Positions 16,961 to 24,471 of a DNA stretch of 43,625 nucleotides are shown here, piece by piece. The stretch is from Nitrospirota bacterium (GTDB taxonomy: Bacteria > Nitrospirota > Nitrospiria > Nitrospirales > Nitrospiraceae), in the NCBI GenBank assembly GCA_020027965.1, contig JAHRHE010000016.1:1-43625 (forward strand). The letters run 5' to 3'. Position 1 is the stretch's first letter. Each line of letters opens with the position of its first letter. A model generated the notes under the pieces. The model saw nothing but the letters and a program-made list of their open reading frames with translations, was not told the DNA's origin and did no database searches. The translations under genes and the position numbers were made by a program.

Positions 16961-17902
16961 GTGCAGCCCAAGCTGAAGTCCAGAGTCAAGTGGGCCGACC
17001 GCGAGGTCGGCGAAGTGACCCGGGTCATCCTGGACCCCTTGTCGCGCGACGTCAGCCACATCGTGGTCGGTGGAAACGGCGTCGGGACCCAGGAGCGCCA
17101 GATCCCGGTCTCCGCGTTCCAATCGGTGACGGGGGACACGGTTCACCTCCGCGCCGCATCGAGCCAGATCGGCCAGTTTCCCGCCTTTCAGCGTGAGGCG
17201 TTCGTCACGATCCGCGAAGTGGAAATCGCGCATCTCGAGGATCACCTGGACGTGGAGCCGGGCGAGGTGCTGGTGCCGGTGCCCGAGCTGGAGCGCGACG
17301 TCAAGCGCCGGACCTTCTTCACAAACCTCACGCATGCGATCGGCGCGTTGCTGGCGCTGCCGCTGCTCTACCCGGTGCTCAGGTACGTGATGAAGCCCAT
17401 GTACGCGCCGTTCGACAACCGCTGGATCAAGATCGGTAACGTGAACAAGATCAAGACCGAGGATGTCGGCGTCCAGTTCAAGTTCAAGAAGCTGGTCAAG
17501 GAAGCGTTCATGCCTGAAGCCGAGGTCGATAAGAATGTCTGGATCCTGAAGGCCTCTCCCCCGGTGCTCGAACAGGTGTACAAGGGCAAGGATATGGAGT
17601 TCCGTGACTCCACGGGCCAGGTCGTGTGGGTCAACAAACGGGACTTTCCGTACGTCGTCTATTCCGGCAAGTGCCCGCACCTGGGCTGCGGTTACAAGTG
17701 GCGCAAGGTGCCCAAGCTCGGTCGTGAGATCTTCCTGTGTCCCTGTCACCTCAGCATCTACGATCCGAGCGGAAAGGTGCTGGACGGGCCGGCGCCACGG
17801 CCCCTGGACCCGCTCCCGATCCGGGTAGCGGCCAGCGGCGACATCGAGATCATCGACATGGAATACAAGGCGGGCGTCAAAGCCCAAGTCCGGATCGTCT
17901 GA
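16961..17902 (+). CDS. Rieske iron-sulfur protein with N-terminal PRC-barrel-like domain
   Basis: A 313-aa protein with GTG start. Residues 1-85 form a PRC-barrel-like beta domain (SRVKWADREVGEVTRVILDP, IVVGGN, RQIPVSAF). A single membrane helix follows at about 122-142 (AIGALLALPLLYPVL), then the Rieske domain: C238-P-H240-L-G-C243 and C260-P-C262-H263. C238, H240, C260 and H263 ligate the 2Fe-2S cluster, and C243-C262 would be the stabilising disulfide. In bc/b6f complexes this subunit takes the first electron from quinol. The PRC fusion on the cytoplasmic side is unusual. The stop overlaps the cytochrome b start (TGATG). Confidence 0.93.
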   Translation: MQPKLKSRVKWADREVGEVTRVILDPLSRDVSHIVVGGNGVGTQERQIPVSAFQSVTGDTVHLRAASSQIGQFPAFQREAFVTIREVEIAHLEDHLDVEPGEVLVPVPELERDVKRRTFFTNLTHAIGALLALPLLYPVLRYVMKPMYAPFDNRWIKIGNVNKIKTEDVGVQFKFKKLVKEAFMPEAEVDKNVWILKASPPVLEQVYKGKDMEFRDSTGQVVWVNKRDFPYVVYSGKCPHLGCGYKWRKVPKLGREIFLCPCHLSIYDPSGKVLDGPAPRPLDPLPIRVAASGDIEIIDMEYKAGVKAQVRIV

Positions 17903-18996
17903 TGAATAGCCAACCGTCCGCGCTCGAAAAAATCATCGCGTTCGTGGATGAGCGCGTTGGCCTGAAGACCATCCAGGCCAAGATGCTCAACGAGCCGGTG
18001 CCGGGCGGCTCCCGCTGGGCCTACGTCTTCGGGTCCTGCCTCCTCTTCATTTTCATCATGCAGGCGGTGACCGGGGTGCTCTTGATGTTTTATTACGTCC
18101 CGAGCGCGGATCATGCCTACGCGAGCACCCAGTACATCCTGCATGAGGTGGACTACGGATGGTTTATCCTGAGCTACCACTTCTGGGGCTCCTCCGCGAT
18201 GGTCGTCATGGTCTTCGCCCACATGTCGCAGGTGTTCCTGTGGGGTGCCTACAAGAAGCCGCGGGAGATGGTCTGGCTGATCGGTCTGGCCCTGTTCGGC
18301 CTCGTGATGGCGTTCGGATTTACCGGGTATCTCCTGCCGTGGGACCAGCGGGCCTATTGGGCGACCACGGTCGGTGTGGAGATCATGGACAAGACGCCGG
18401 TCGTCGGCGACTTTATCGCGCGCTTTTTGAAGGGCGGGCCGACCCCAGGCCAGATGACGCTCAGCCGGTTCTTCGTGATCCACGTGATGATTCTTCCGGC
18501 GGCGCTGATGGGCCTGGCCGGGTTGCACCTGTTCCTGTTCCGCAAGGCCGGCCCCGCCGGACCGTTCCGGGGAACGCCGGAGGAGTTGAAGGCCAAGACC
18601 GATTACTTCTTCCCCCGGCAGGTGTGGAAGGATATCGTGGCGATGGGGGCCGTGTTCGTCACGATCTGCAGCCTGGCCTTTATCGAACCGGTGGTGCTGC
18701 TCGAGGAGGCCACGCCGGACCCGGGCGACTATCACCCAGAACCGGAATGGTACTTCCTGTTCCTGTTTCAAATGCTTCGGTTGAAAATCTTCTCGGGTGA
18801 ATTCGGGCAGTTCGTGGCCGGGGTGGCCATTCCGAACGCCTTCCTATTATTCCTGGCCGCGCTGCCATTCATTGACCGCAACCCGGAGCGCAACATCTTC
18901 AAGCGGCCGATCGCACTCGTCGGTTGGCTGATCGTGATGACTGGGATCCTGGTCTTTACGGTGTCGGCGATCATTAATCGCGAGTTCCTAGATTAG
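17902..18996 (+). CDS. Cytochrome b (b6-type spacing, fused full length)
   Basis: A 364-aa membrane subunit that carries the two b hemes and the quinol sites of a bc-type complex. The first His pair (S-Y-H-F-W-G and F-A-H-M-S) has 13 intervening residues. The second pair (V-I-H-V-M and G-L-H-L-F) has 14, the cytochrome b6 value rather than the mitochondrial bc1 value. The Qo loop motif is P-E-W-Y, preceded by P-D-P-G-D-Y-H-P-E, and sits in the same chain, so b6 and subunit IV are fused. Translationally coupled to the Rieske gene by a one-base overlap. Together with it and the nearby cytochromes c this forms complex III. Confidence 0.95.
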   Translation: MNSQPSALEKIIAFVDERVGLKTIQAKMLNEPVPGGSRWAYVFGSCLLFIFIMQAVTGVLLMFYYVPSADHAYASTQYILHEVDYGWFILSYHFWGSSAMVVMVFAHMSQVFLWGAYKKPREMVWLIGLALFGLVMAFGFTGYLLPWDQRAYWATTVGVEIMDKTPVVGDFIARFLKGGPTPGQMTLSRFFVIHVMILPAALMGLAGLHLFLFRKAGPAGPFRGTPEELKAKTDYFFPRQVWKDIVAMGAVFVTICSLAFIEPVVLLEEATPDPGDYHPEPEWYFLFLFQMLRLKIFSGEFGQFVAGVAIPNAFLLFLAALPFIDRNPERNIFKRPIALVGWLIVMTGILVFTVSAIINREFLD

Positions 18997-19022
18997 CAGA
19001 AGTCGAGATCGGTGTAGAGAAG

Positions 19023-19934
19023 ATGGTTGACCAGCCGATGCAGATGTCATCCCTGAAGTTGGGCCTGGCCGTCGCGTGGCCGGCGTTCTGGACCGGCGTC
19101 CCGATCAAGATCGTGGTGGCTCTCCTCTTTCTGGCCCTGGGCGTGCCTCCATGGGAGATGCCTGGCCTGGCCTTGCTCCTGCTGCTCTCCATCCCGATTG
19201 ACATCTGGGCACTGGGCCTGAGCGCCCGCACGGTCTTTCTGGAGCGGCTGCGGTTGGACCCGCCCGAGTCCGTCGGGGTCACGCTCTGGTGGCAAGGGGC
19301 CTTGCTGAGCGCCGTGTACCTGCCTCTCTTCTATGAGATCGAGAGTGGGGTGATCGCCGGCGCCAAGGCGGTGGCGGGCCGGATCATGGAGTTCGAGTGG
19401 CTCAAGAGTCTGGGAGTGGCTGAGCGGATCAGCATCGAGCTGGTGCTGTGGGCGGGACCAGCCGTCCTGATGTTGCTGCTCCTGGCGTGCGGCTGGCTGT
19501 TTCTCTTCGGGCGGCTGATCGTCCGCAGGCAGGCGTCCGCGGCCAGGCCCTCCGACGCCTCCTACCAAACGCTGGTTCGCCGATTGGATCTGCTGCGGGT
19601 GCCGGCTGATCAACCCCTCGTGTTGACCGTACTCGTCGCGACCGGGGTGGTGCTCGTGTTGCTGTTCTGGGCGGCCATGCCGGTCACGACGCCTATTCCC
19701 CACGAATCCTACGTGAAGCCGCCGGAGAAGATCGCGCCGCCCATCAAGCCGGCTGAGAAGCTCCCAAAAATCGAAAAGCTGCTTGGCCAGGCTGAAACGG
19801 CCATGAAGGAGCTCGAGGCAAAAGGGACCAAGGGATCCAAAAGCAAGCAGAAAGACAAGGGTGCCGATAAGCCGGACGCGAAACCGGAGGCCGAAGGGGG
19901 CGGGCCCGGCCCGGCGGCTCCCGGCAAAGCCTGA
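19023..19934 (+). CDS. Membrane protein of unknown function in the respiratory cluster
   Basis: A 303-aa protein with about five membrane helices (residues 25-45, 47-66, 88-106, 140-162 and 197-217). A C-terminal extramembrane tail follows, rich in Pro, Lys and Glu, with a short coiled-coil-like stretch (LPKIEKLLGQAETAMKEL). No cofactor motif is visible: no CxxCH, no heme-ligand His pair. Its position between cytochrome b and the second bd-like gene suggests an assembly or structural subunit. The tail layout recalls that of the cytochrome at 16135. It starts 26 bp after cytochrome b. Confidence 0.75.
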   Translation: MVDQPMQMSSLKLGLAVAWPAFWTGVPIKIVVALLFLALGVPPWEMPGLALLLLLSIPIDIWALGLSARTVFLERLRLDPPESVGVTLWWQGALLSAVYLPLFYEIESGVIAGAKAVAGRIMEFEWLKSLGVAERISIELVLWAGPAVLMLLLLACGWLFLFGRLIVRRQASAARPSDASYQTLVRRLDLLRVPADQPLVLTVLVATGVVLVLLFWAAMPVTTPIPHESYVKPPEKIAPPIKPAEKLPKIEKLLGQAETAMKELEAKGTKGSKSKQKDKGADKPDAKPEAEGGGPGPAAPGKA

Positions 19935-20038
19935 AGGGTATAATGGCGCCGTCGCCGCTCTTGGCGACGAGATCCTTCTAGATTCAGAAGTTGATGGTTG
20001 CACAGATGAGCGCCTGTGCGCGGATGAGGAGACGTGCC

Positions 20039-21835
20039 ATGAACAACCATGGCGAACAGAGAGGGCGGATCGCCGGATTCCTGCGCGGACGAGTCTGGTC
20101 GCTGACTGGACTGGGCATCCTGATCGGCTTCCTCGGACTTCCCGCGCTCGGTCTGGCCGAGGAGGCGGCGACCGCCTCAGCCGCGGTCGCGTATCGCGAT
20201 ATTCCCCAGCTCGGGGGCAGCCGGAACATCATCTGGGTCGTCGCGCAGCTCCACCTGTTGCTGGGTGGCTTCGTGCTGGGCGTGCCGATCTTCGCGTGGG
20301 TCTGCGAGATCGTGGGATGGAAAACCGGCGAGAAGCGGTATGACAAGCTGGCCAAGGAGTTCACCAAGCTGCTCACCTCCTCCTACGCCACCACCGCGCT
20401 GTTCGGCGGGATTCTCCTGTTTTTGCTCATCGGGCTCTATCCGAAGTTGATGGCCTATCTGACGGACGTCTTCTTCCCGGCCTTCGTCCTGTACTGCGTC
20501 CTCTTCCTGGTGGAGACCGTGACGCTGTATCTCTACTGGTACGGCTGGGACGCGATGCCGGACGGGGGCCTGAAGGGACTGCATCTGTTCCTGGGCTTCC
20601 TGCTGAACGTCTTCGCCTTCTTCATCATGATCGTCCCGAACTCCTGGGCCACGTTCCAGGCCAGCCCCGTGGTGATCACGGAAGGCTCCAGTTTGGCCCG
20701 CGCCTGGGCCGCTACCTGGAATCCCACCTGGTGGCCGGTGAACGTCCACCGCCTGATCGCCAATGTGGTGCTGGGGGGGTTCATCTGCGGCGCGTATGCC
20801 GGCGTCCGGTATCTCATGGTCACGACGGCCGAAGAACGGAATCATTACGACTGGATGGGCTACGTGGGGAATTTCATCGGCGTCTTCGGCATGCTGCCGC
20901 TGCCGTTCGCCGGCTACTGGCTGATGCGGGAGGTGTACCAGTACAACCAGCAGATGGGCATCACGCTGATGGGCGGATTCCTCTCGTGGCTGTTCATCCT
21001 GCAGGCCATGCTGATCGGGGTGCTCTTTCTGGGCGCCAACTATTATTTCTGGCTGGGCATCACGTATCGAATTCCTGGGGCGGAAGTCAAATACCGAAGA
21101 CCCATCATGGCGATGCTGGTGATCCTGTTGCTCTGCCTCGGCGTCTGGATGACGCCCCACTCGCTCGTCGCCAGCCTGGAAGAGGCCCGGAAGCTGGGCG
21201 GCACGCACCATCCGCTGCTGGGCGTGTTCGGAGTGATGTCGGCCAAGATGACCGTGGCCAACCTCATGATCCTGGTGACGTTCATGAGCTTCATCATGTA
21301 CTGGCGCGCGGGCAAGCAGGAGACGGCCACCTGGGCCAAGGTGGCCAGGGCGGTGATGGGGGGCGTGCTGGGTGTGGCCGCGCTCGTCGTGATCGTGCTG
21401 GGCGTGTGGGGCTATTTCGTGCCGGCCATCACCCGGATCAACTACTTCTCGGTGGCTCAGGTGTTGATTGTCCTGTTCGTCCTGCTCACGATCACACCCC
21501 TGACGGCGGTCCTGCTGCGGAGCGCGAAGACCACCAGCGAGATGGTCTGGGGGCGCATGCCACCCCGGGCCGGGTACGCGCTGGTCCTGAATGCGGTCAT
21601 GGTCATTCTGCTGATGACCTTGATGGGCTACGCCCGCTCCTCGTCGCGGGTGCACTGGCATATCTACGGCGTGATGCGCGACTCTTCGCAGTATGCCTAC
21701 TCGCCGGCCCTGGGCTACGCCGCCGCATTCATGTCGCTGAATACGTTCCTGTTCTGCTTGATGGTCGCCTTTATCTTCTGGGTGGCGACGATGGGAGATA
21801 AGGGCAAGGCCTCTATACGGGGAGCTAAGAGCTGA
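20039..21835 (+). CDS. Cytochrome bd-like oxidase subunit I homolog (second copy)
   Basis: A 598-aa multi-span membrane protein homologous to the product of 14380. Shared landmarks: A-Q-L-H72-L-L, V-E159-T-V-T-L-Y-L-Y, P-V-N-V-H237-R-L-I-A-N and Y-D-W-M-G-Y-V-G-N-F-I-G-V. An N-terminal signal-like segment ends near G-L-A-E-E. It differs most in the loop after helix 8, where the first copy has a C-D-Y-D-A-S-I-C segment. The ATG at 20039 is preferred because GAGGAG lies eight bases upstream; the frame opens at 19991. The last codons and the stop lie in a dispersed AGCTGA repeat, so the C-terminus may have been altered by repeat insertion. Confidence 0.85.
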   Translation: MNNHGEQRGRIAGFLRGRVWSLTGLGILIGFLGLPALGLAEEAATASAAVAYRDIPQLGGSRNIIWVVAQLHLLLGGFVLGVPIFAWVCEIVGWKTGEKRYDKLAKEFTKLLTSSYATTALFGGILLFLLIGLYPKLMAYLTDVFFPAFVLYCVLFLVETVTLYLYWYGWDAMPDGGLKGLHLFLGFLLNVFAFFIMIVPNSWATFQASPVVITEGSSLARAWAATWNPTWWPVNVHRLIANVVLGGFICGAYAGVRYLMVTTAEERNHYDWMGYVGNFIGVFGMLPLPFAGYWLMREVYQYNQQMGITLMGGFLSWLFILQAMLIGVLFLGANYYFWLGITYRIPGAEVKYRRPIMAMLVILLLCLGVWMTPHSLVASLEEARKLGGTHHPLLGVFGVMSAKMTVANLMILVTFMSFIMYWRAGKQETATWAKVARAVMGGVLGVAALVVIVLGVWGYFVPAITRINYFSVAQVLIVLFVLLTITPLTAVLLRSAKTTSEMVWGRMPPRAGYALVLNAVMVILLMTLMGYARSSSRVHWHIYGVMRDSSQYAYSPALGYAAAFMSLNTFLFCLMVAFIFWVATMGDKGKASIRGAKS

Positions 21836-21856
21836 TAGCTGAGAGCTGAGGGCTGA
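21823..21856 (+). repeat. Dispersed AGCTGATAGCTGAGAGCTGA-type repeat
   Basis: Tandem AGCTGA-like units that overlap the end of the bd-like gene and supply its stop codon. Related to the inverted-orientation copy at 12331-12368. Confidence 0.65.
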
Positions 21857-21892
21857 AAGCCAAGGAGGCATCTCACCGTCAGTGGGAAGACT

Positions 21893-22489
21893 ATGAGCGA
21901 AGTGGCGTTGCTGCAGGTGATCGGCCTCTGCGTGGTCGGGATCGGGGTCGCGATCCTGCTGTTTATCAAGGCCCGCTTCCTTCGGGTGGTCGGGTTTGTG
22001 GTGATCGTGCTCGGGATCTTTGCGCTGATCGCGTTGGGCGTGCCCCAGATGGCATCGCTGCCGCCGGCGGAAGAGGTATTCGACGTGGCCAGCATCAAGA
22101 CTCCGGCCGATATGGCGGCGATCGGCCAGAAGATTTTCTTCAGCAAGGGCCAGTGCGCGCTCTGCCATTCGATCGGTCCGAGCGAGGCGGCTCGATGTCC
22201 CGATCTGAAGGGGATTGGCGCCAAGCTGACGAGGGAGTTCCTGTACGAAAGCCTGACGCAGCCGCAAGCGTATATCTACAAGGATTTCCGGCATGAGGGG
22301 CCGCCGAAGGACTATCCGGCCCGGATGCCCTATATCAACAAGAATCCGATCGGGCTCTCCAACAACGAGATCTTGTCCGTGATTGCGTTCCTGCAGCAGA
22401 TGAGCGGGGAGTCCATCACGGTCAGTCCGTCCGAGATCGTCCAGCCGGTGAAAACGGCGGCGGTGATGCAGGTCGCGCACGCCCGATAA
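21893..22489 (+). CDS. Membrane-anchored monoheme cytochrome c
   Basis: A 198-aa protein with two N-terminal membrane helices (about residues 5-25 and 31-50) and a cytochrome c domain. The heme site is C88-A-L-C91-H92 and a likely distal Met lies in Y-P-A-R-M-P-Y. An extra Cys follows the heme site (A-A-R-C-P-D-L-K). The lone heme and two-helix anchor resemble the cytochrome subunits of bc-type complexes, in which the heme accepts electrons from the Rieske head. It lies between the second bd-like gene and another cytochrome, on the same strand. Confidence 0.88.
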   Translation: MSEVALLQVIGLCVVGIGVAILLFIKARFLRVVGFVVIVLGIFALIALGVPQMASLPPAEEVFDVASIKTPADMAAIGQKIFFSKGQCALCHSIGPSEAARCPDLKGIGAKLTREFLYESLTQPQAYIYKDFRHEGPPKDYPARMPYINKNPIGLSNNEILSVIAFLQQMSGESITVSPSEIVQPVKTAAVMQVAHAR

Positions 22490-22563
22490 GGGCGCCGCGC
22501 CGGCCCGCGGCTGGGCCACGAGCCCGATGGCGGCCCGTGGCGCCGCAGGCAGTCGAAGAGGTC

Positions 22564-23286
22564 ATGAACATGAAAGGAAGCGTGCTCCTCAAGCCGATTC
22601 TCTTGCTGGTCGGCGTCTATCTGGTCCTGAAGTTCGTCCTGCCGTTATTTACCGCGCCCCTGCCTGCCAGCCTCATCTTCCTGTACCTGGCGCTGACGGC
22701 GGCGGGCATCATGATCTTTGAGACGCTGAGCGGGCAGTCCACCGAGGCGTTCTTTGGTCCTATCTTTGCTTTTCTGAGCGGGAAGGGACAGACGGGGCCG
22801 ATGAAGGCCGCTCGCCTTGCGGTGCTGATTCTCTTTCCCCTGCTCGTGGGGTGGCAGACCTATATCAGTACCGCTCCCAGTGATCAACCGCCGGCCGAAA
22901 ACCGCACCATCCATCCGGCCCCGCCCGGCGAGTTCGTGGGGCTCTCGAACCCGGTGCCGAACACGCCGGAGAATGTGATGGCCGGCAAAGGACTCTTTGC
23001 GGCCTTCTGCTCGCCGTGCCATGGGAAGTTCGACGGGAAGGGCCCAGCGGCAAAGGGCTTCAATCCTCCGCCGGCGGATTTTGTAGATTCGGGGACCATT
23101 GCCCAACTCCAGGAGTCGTATGTGTTCTGGAGGATTAAGAAAGGCGGGGTCGGACTGCCTGTCGAGGGGATGCCTTGGAAGTCGGCGATGCCGCGGTGGG
23201 AGGTTGAGCTGAAGGATGACCAGATCTGGAAGATTATTATGGGCGAGTACGACGGGGCGCACCAGAAGCCGCGCACGTGGGAATAG
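22564..23286 (+). CDS. Membrane-anchored monoheme cytochrome c
   Basis: A 240-aa protein with three N-terminal membrane helices (about residues 9-29, 34-52 and 84-101), then a periplasmic cytochrome c domain with C149-S-P-C152-H153 followed by G-K-F-D-G-K-G. The M-P-W-K-S-A-M-P-R-W block holds candidate distal Met ligands. ATG at 22564 or 22570 is preferred to the GTG at 22537, since AAGAGG lies just upstream. Another electron-transfer subunit of the cluster. Confidence 0.87.
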   Translation: MNMKGSVLLKPILLLVGVYLVLKFVLPLFTAPLPASLIFLYLALTAAGIMIFETLSGQSTEAFFGPIFAFLSGKGQTGPMKAARLAVLILFPLLVGWQTYISTAPSDQPPAENRTIHPAPPGEFVGLSNPVPNTPENVMAGKGLFAAFCSPCHGKFDGKGPAAKGFNPPPADFVDSGTIAQLQESYVFWRIKKGGVGLPVEGMPWKSAMPRWEVELKDDQIWKIIMGEYDGAHQKPRTWE

Positions 23287-23640
23287 GGGGGGAGCGGCCC
23301 GGTGGTCTGGCTGACCCGCCTGCTCGCGGAGCGCGCGCACAAGATCTATCGCTTCGGAAAGTGGTGGATGTGTGCTCGCTCGACGCGCCCAATAGGGGTC
23401 AGCCACGCCACCGGGCTTTTGGTGTAGCGGTGAAGGTGCTCGCTCGGGCAAGGGCGCGTCTTAGCGCGCCCGGGGTGGGCGGGTGAAAATGACGCGCGCA
23501 GTGAAGGCCAGCCCAGCCGCCCGCCCGCTGAAACAATAAGGTGGTTGGTGTGCCGGGTACCCGCTGTTCTTTGAGACGCAGCGGGTGATGTTGCGCGCAG
23601 TAGGAGGCAGGCTACCGGCCCTCTCTTTGAGAAAGGGTTT
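23287..23640. other. Intergenic stretch with large imperfect inverted repeat
   Basis: No gene supported. Arms at 23297-23317 and 23397-23418 (GCCCGGTGG..TGGCTGACCC and its complement, about two mismatches in 21) enclose about 80 bases. Further GC-rich palindromes follow around 23451-23475. This interrupts the otherwise compact respiratory cluster and may be an inserted small element, a structured leader of the next gene, or a terminator/processing signal. Confidence 0.5.
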
Positions 23641-24471
23641 ATGAAGACAACTCAAAAGGCCTCAGGGCATGTTGTGCATCTGGGCAGAATCCTCCTTGTG
23701 CTAAGCGTGCTCGCTCCGGGGTTTGGGTGGGCACAGGAGAGCGTGTCGGTGCGCGCTGGCCTGATCAAGGGACCGGTGCCGGGTGAGGATCCGACCGCCG
23801 CGGTCTGGAGCAGCGCGCCGGCCTCGGAGTTTCCGTTGTCTCCCCAGGTCCACTGGGCGACCCGGATCCTCGAAGCGACGGCCAAGTCCGTGAAGGTCCG
23901 TGGCCTGCATGACGGCCAGCAGGCCGCCATTCTGCTCGAGTATGAGGATCCGACCGAAGATCCCGATGACGCCGCCGCGTTGGAGTTCATGGTCGGGGAC
24001 AAGAAGGCGCACTTCGCGCACGGCCAGCCGATGGGCCTCGTGGAGGGTGGGCCGGTCAACATCTGGTATTGGAAGAACAAGACCGGCAAAGTACTGGACA
24101 TGAACGCCCAGGGGTTCGGCACGCTCACGGTCCAGGATCATCAGGATGTCAAAGGCAAGGGGGTCTATCAGAACGGCGTCTGGAAAGTCGTGTTCACCCG
24201 CGCCCTGTCGACGGCGCACCCCGAGCAGGACACGCAGATCAACCCCGGCGAATTCATCAACATCGCCTTTGCGATCTGGGACGGCAAGAAACTGGACAGT
24301 GGCGAACTCAAGGAGAAGGGCTCCCAGAAGGCGGTGTCGTCCTGGTGGTATTTCCGCGCAGACCCGCCGCCGGATTATTGGAGCTATCTGTATGCCGGGC
24401 TGGCTGTGGGACTTGCGGTGGGGCTGCAGTTCGTGATCATCCGGAAGCTGAAGAAAGGGGCGAGGGCATGA
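23641..24471 (+). CDS. Ethylbenzene-dehydrogenase/NXR-gamma-type heme b protein
   Basis: A 276-aa protein. A signal peptide (GRILLVLSVLAPGFGWAQ) is followed by a beta-sandwich domain of the ethylbenzene-dehydrogenase heme-binding (EB_dh) type: V-H-W-A-T-R, E-Y-E-D-P-T-E-D, D-M-N-A-Q-G-F-G-T-L-T, W-K-V-V-F-T-R-A-L and F-A-I-W-D-G. A C-terminal membrane helix closes the chain (YLYAGLAVGLAVGLQFVI). In type II DMSO-reductase-family enzymes, including nitrite oxidoreductase, such subunits carry a heme b and pass electrons outward. No catalytic alpha or beta subunit is nearby, so here it may serve the bd/bc-type complex. It overlaps the next gene by four bases (ATGA). Confidence 0.85.
   Translation: MKTTQKASGHVVHLGRILLVLSVLAPGFGWAQESVSVRAGLIKGPVPGEDPTAAVWSSAPASEFPLSPQVHWATRILEATAKSVKVRGLHDGQQAAILLEYEDPTEDPDDAAALEFMVGDKKAHFAHGQPMGLVEGGPVNIWYWKNKTGKVLDMNAQGFGTLTVQDHQDVKGKGVYQNGVWKVVFTRALSTAHPEQDTQINPGEFINIAFAIWDGKKLDSGELKEKGSQKAVSSWWYFRADPPPDYWSYLYAGLAVGLAVGLQFVIIRKLKKGARA

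Noticed and set aside
20177-22519. A 780-codon open frame on the minus strand
   Set aside because: It is exactly antisense to the bd-like gene and the next cytochrome, rich in His/Gln/Asp from complementing hydrophobic codons, and has no domain or ribosome binding site.
23641-24471. A complete nitrite oxidoreductase locus
   Set aside because: Only a gamma-like heme b protein is present; no molybdopterin alpha or iron-sulfur beta subunit occurs in the window.
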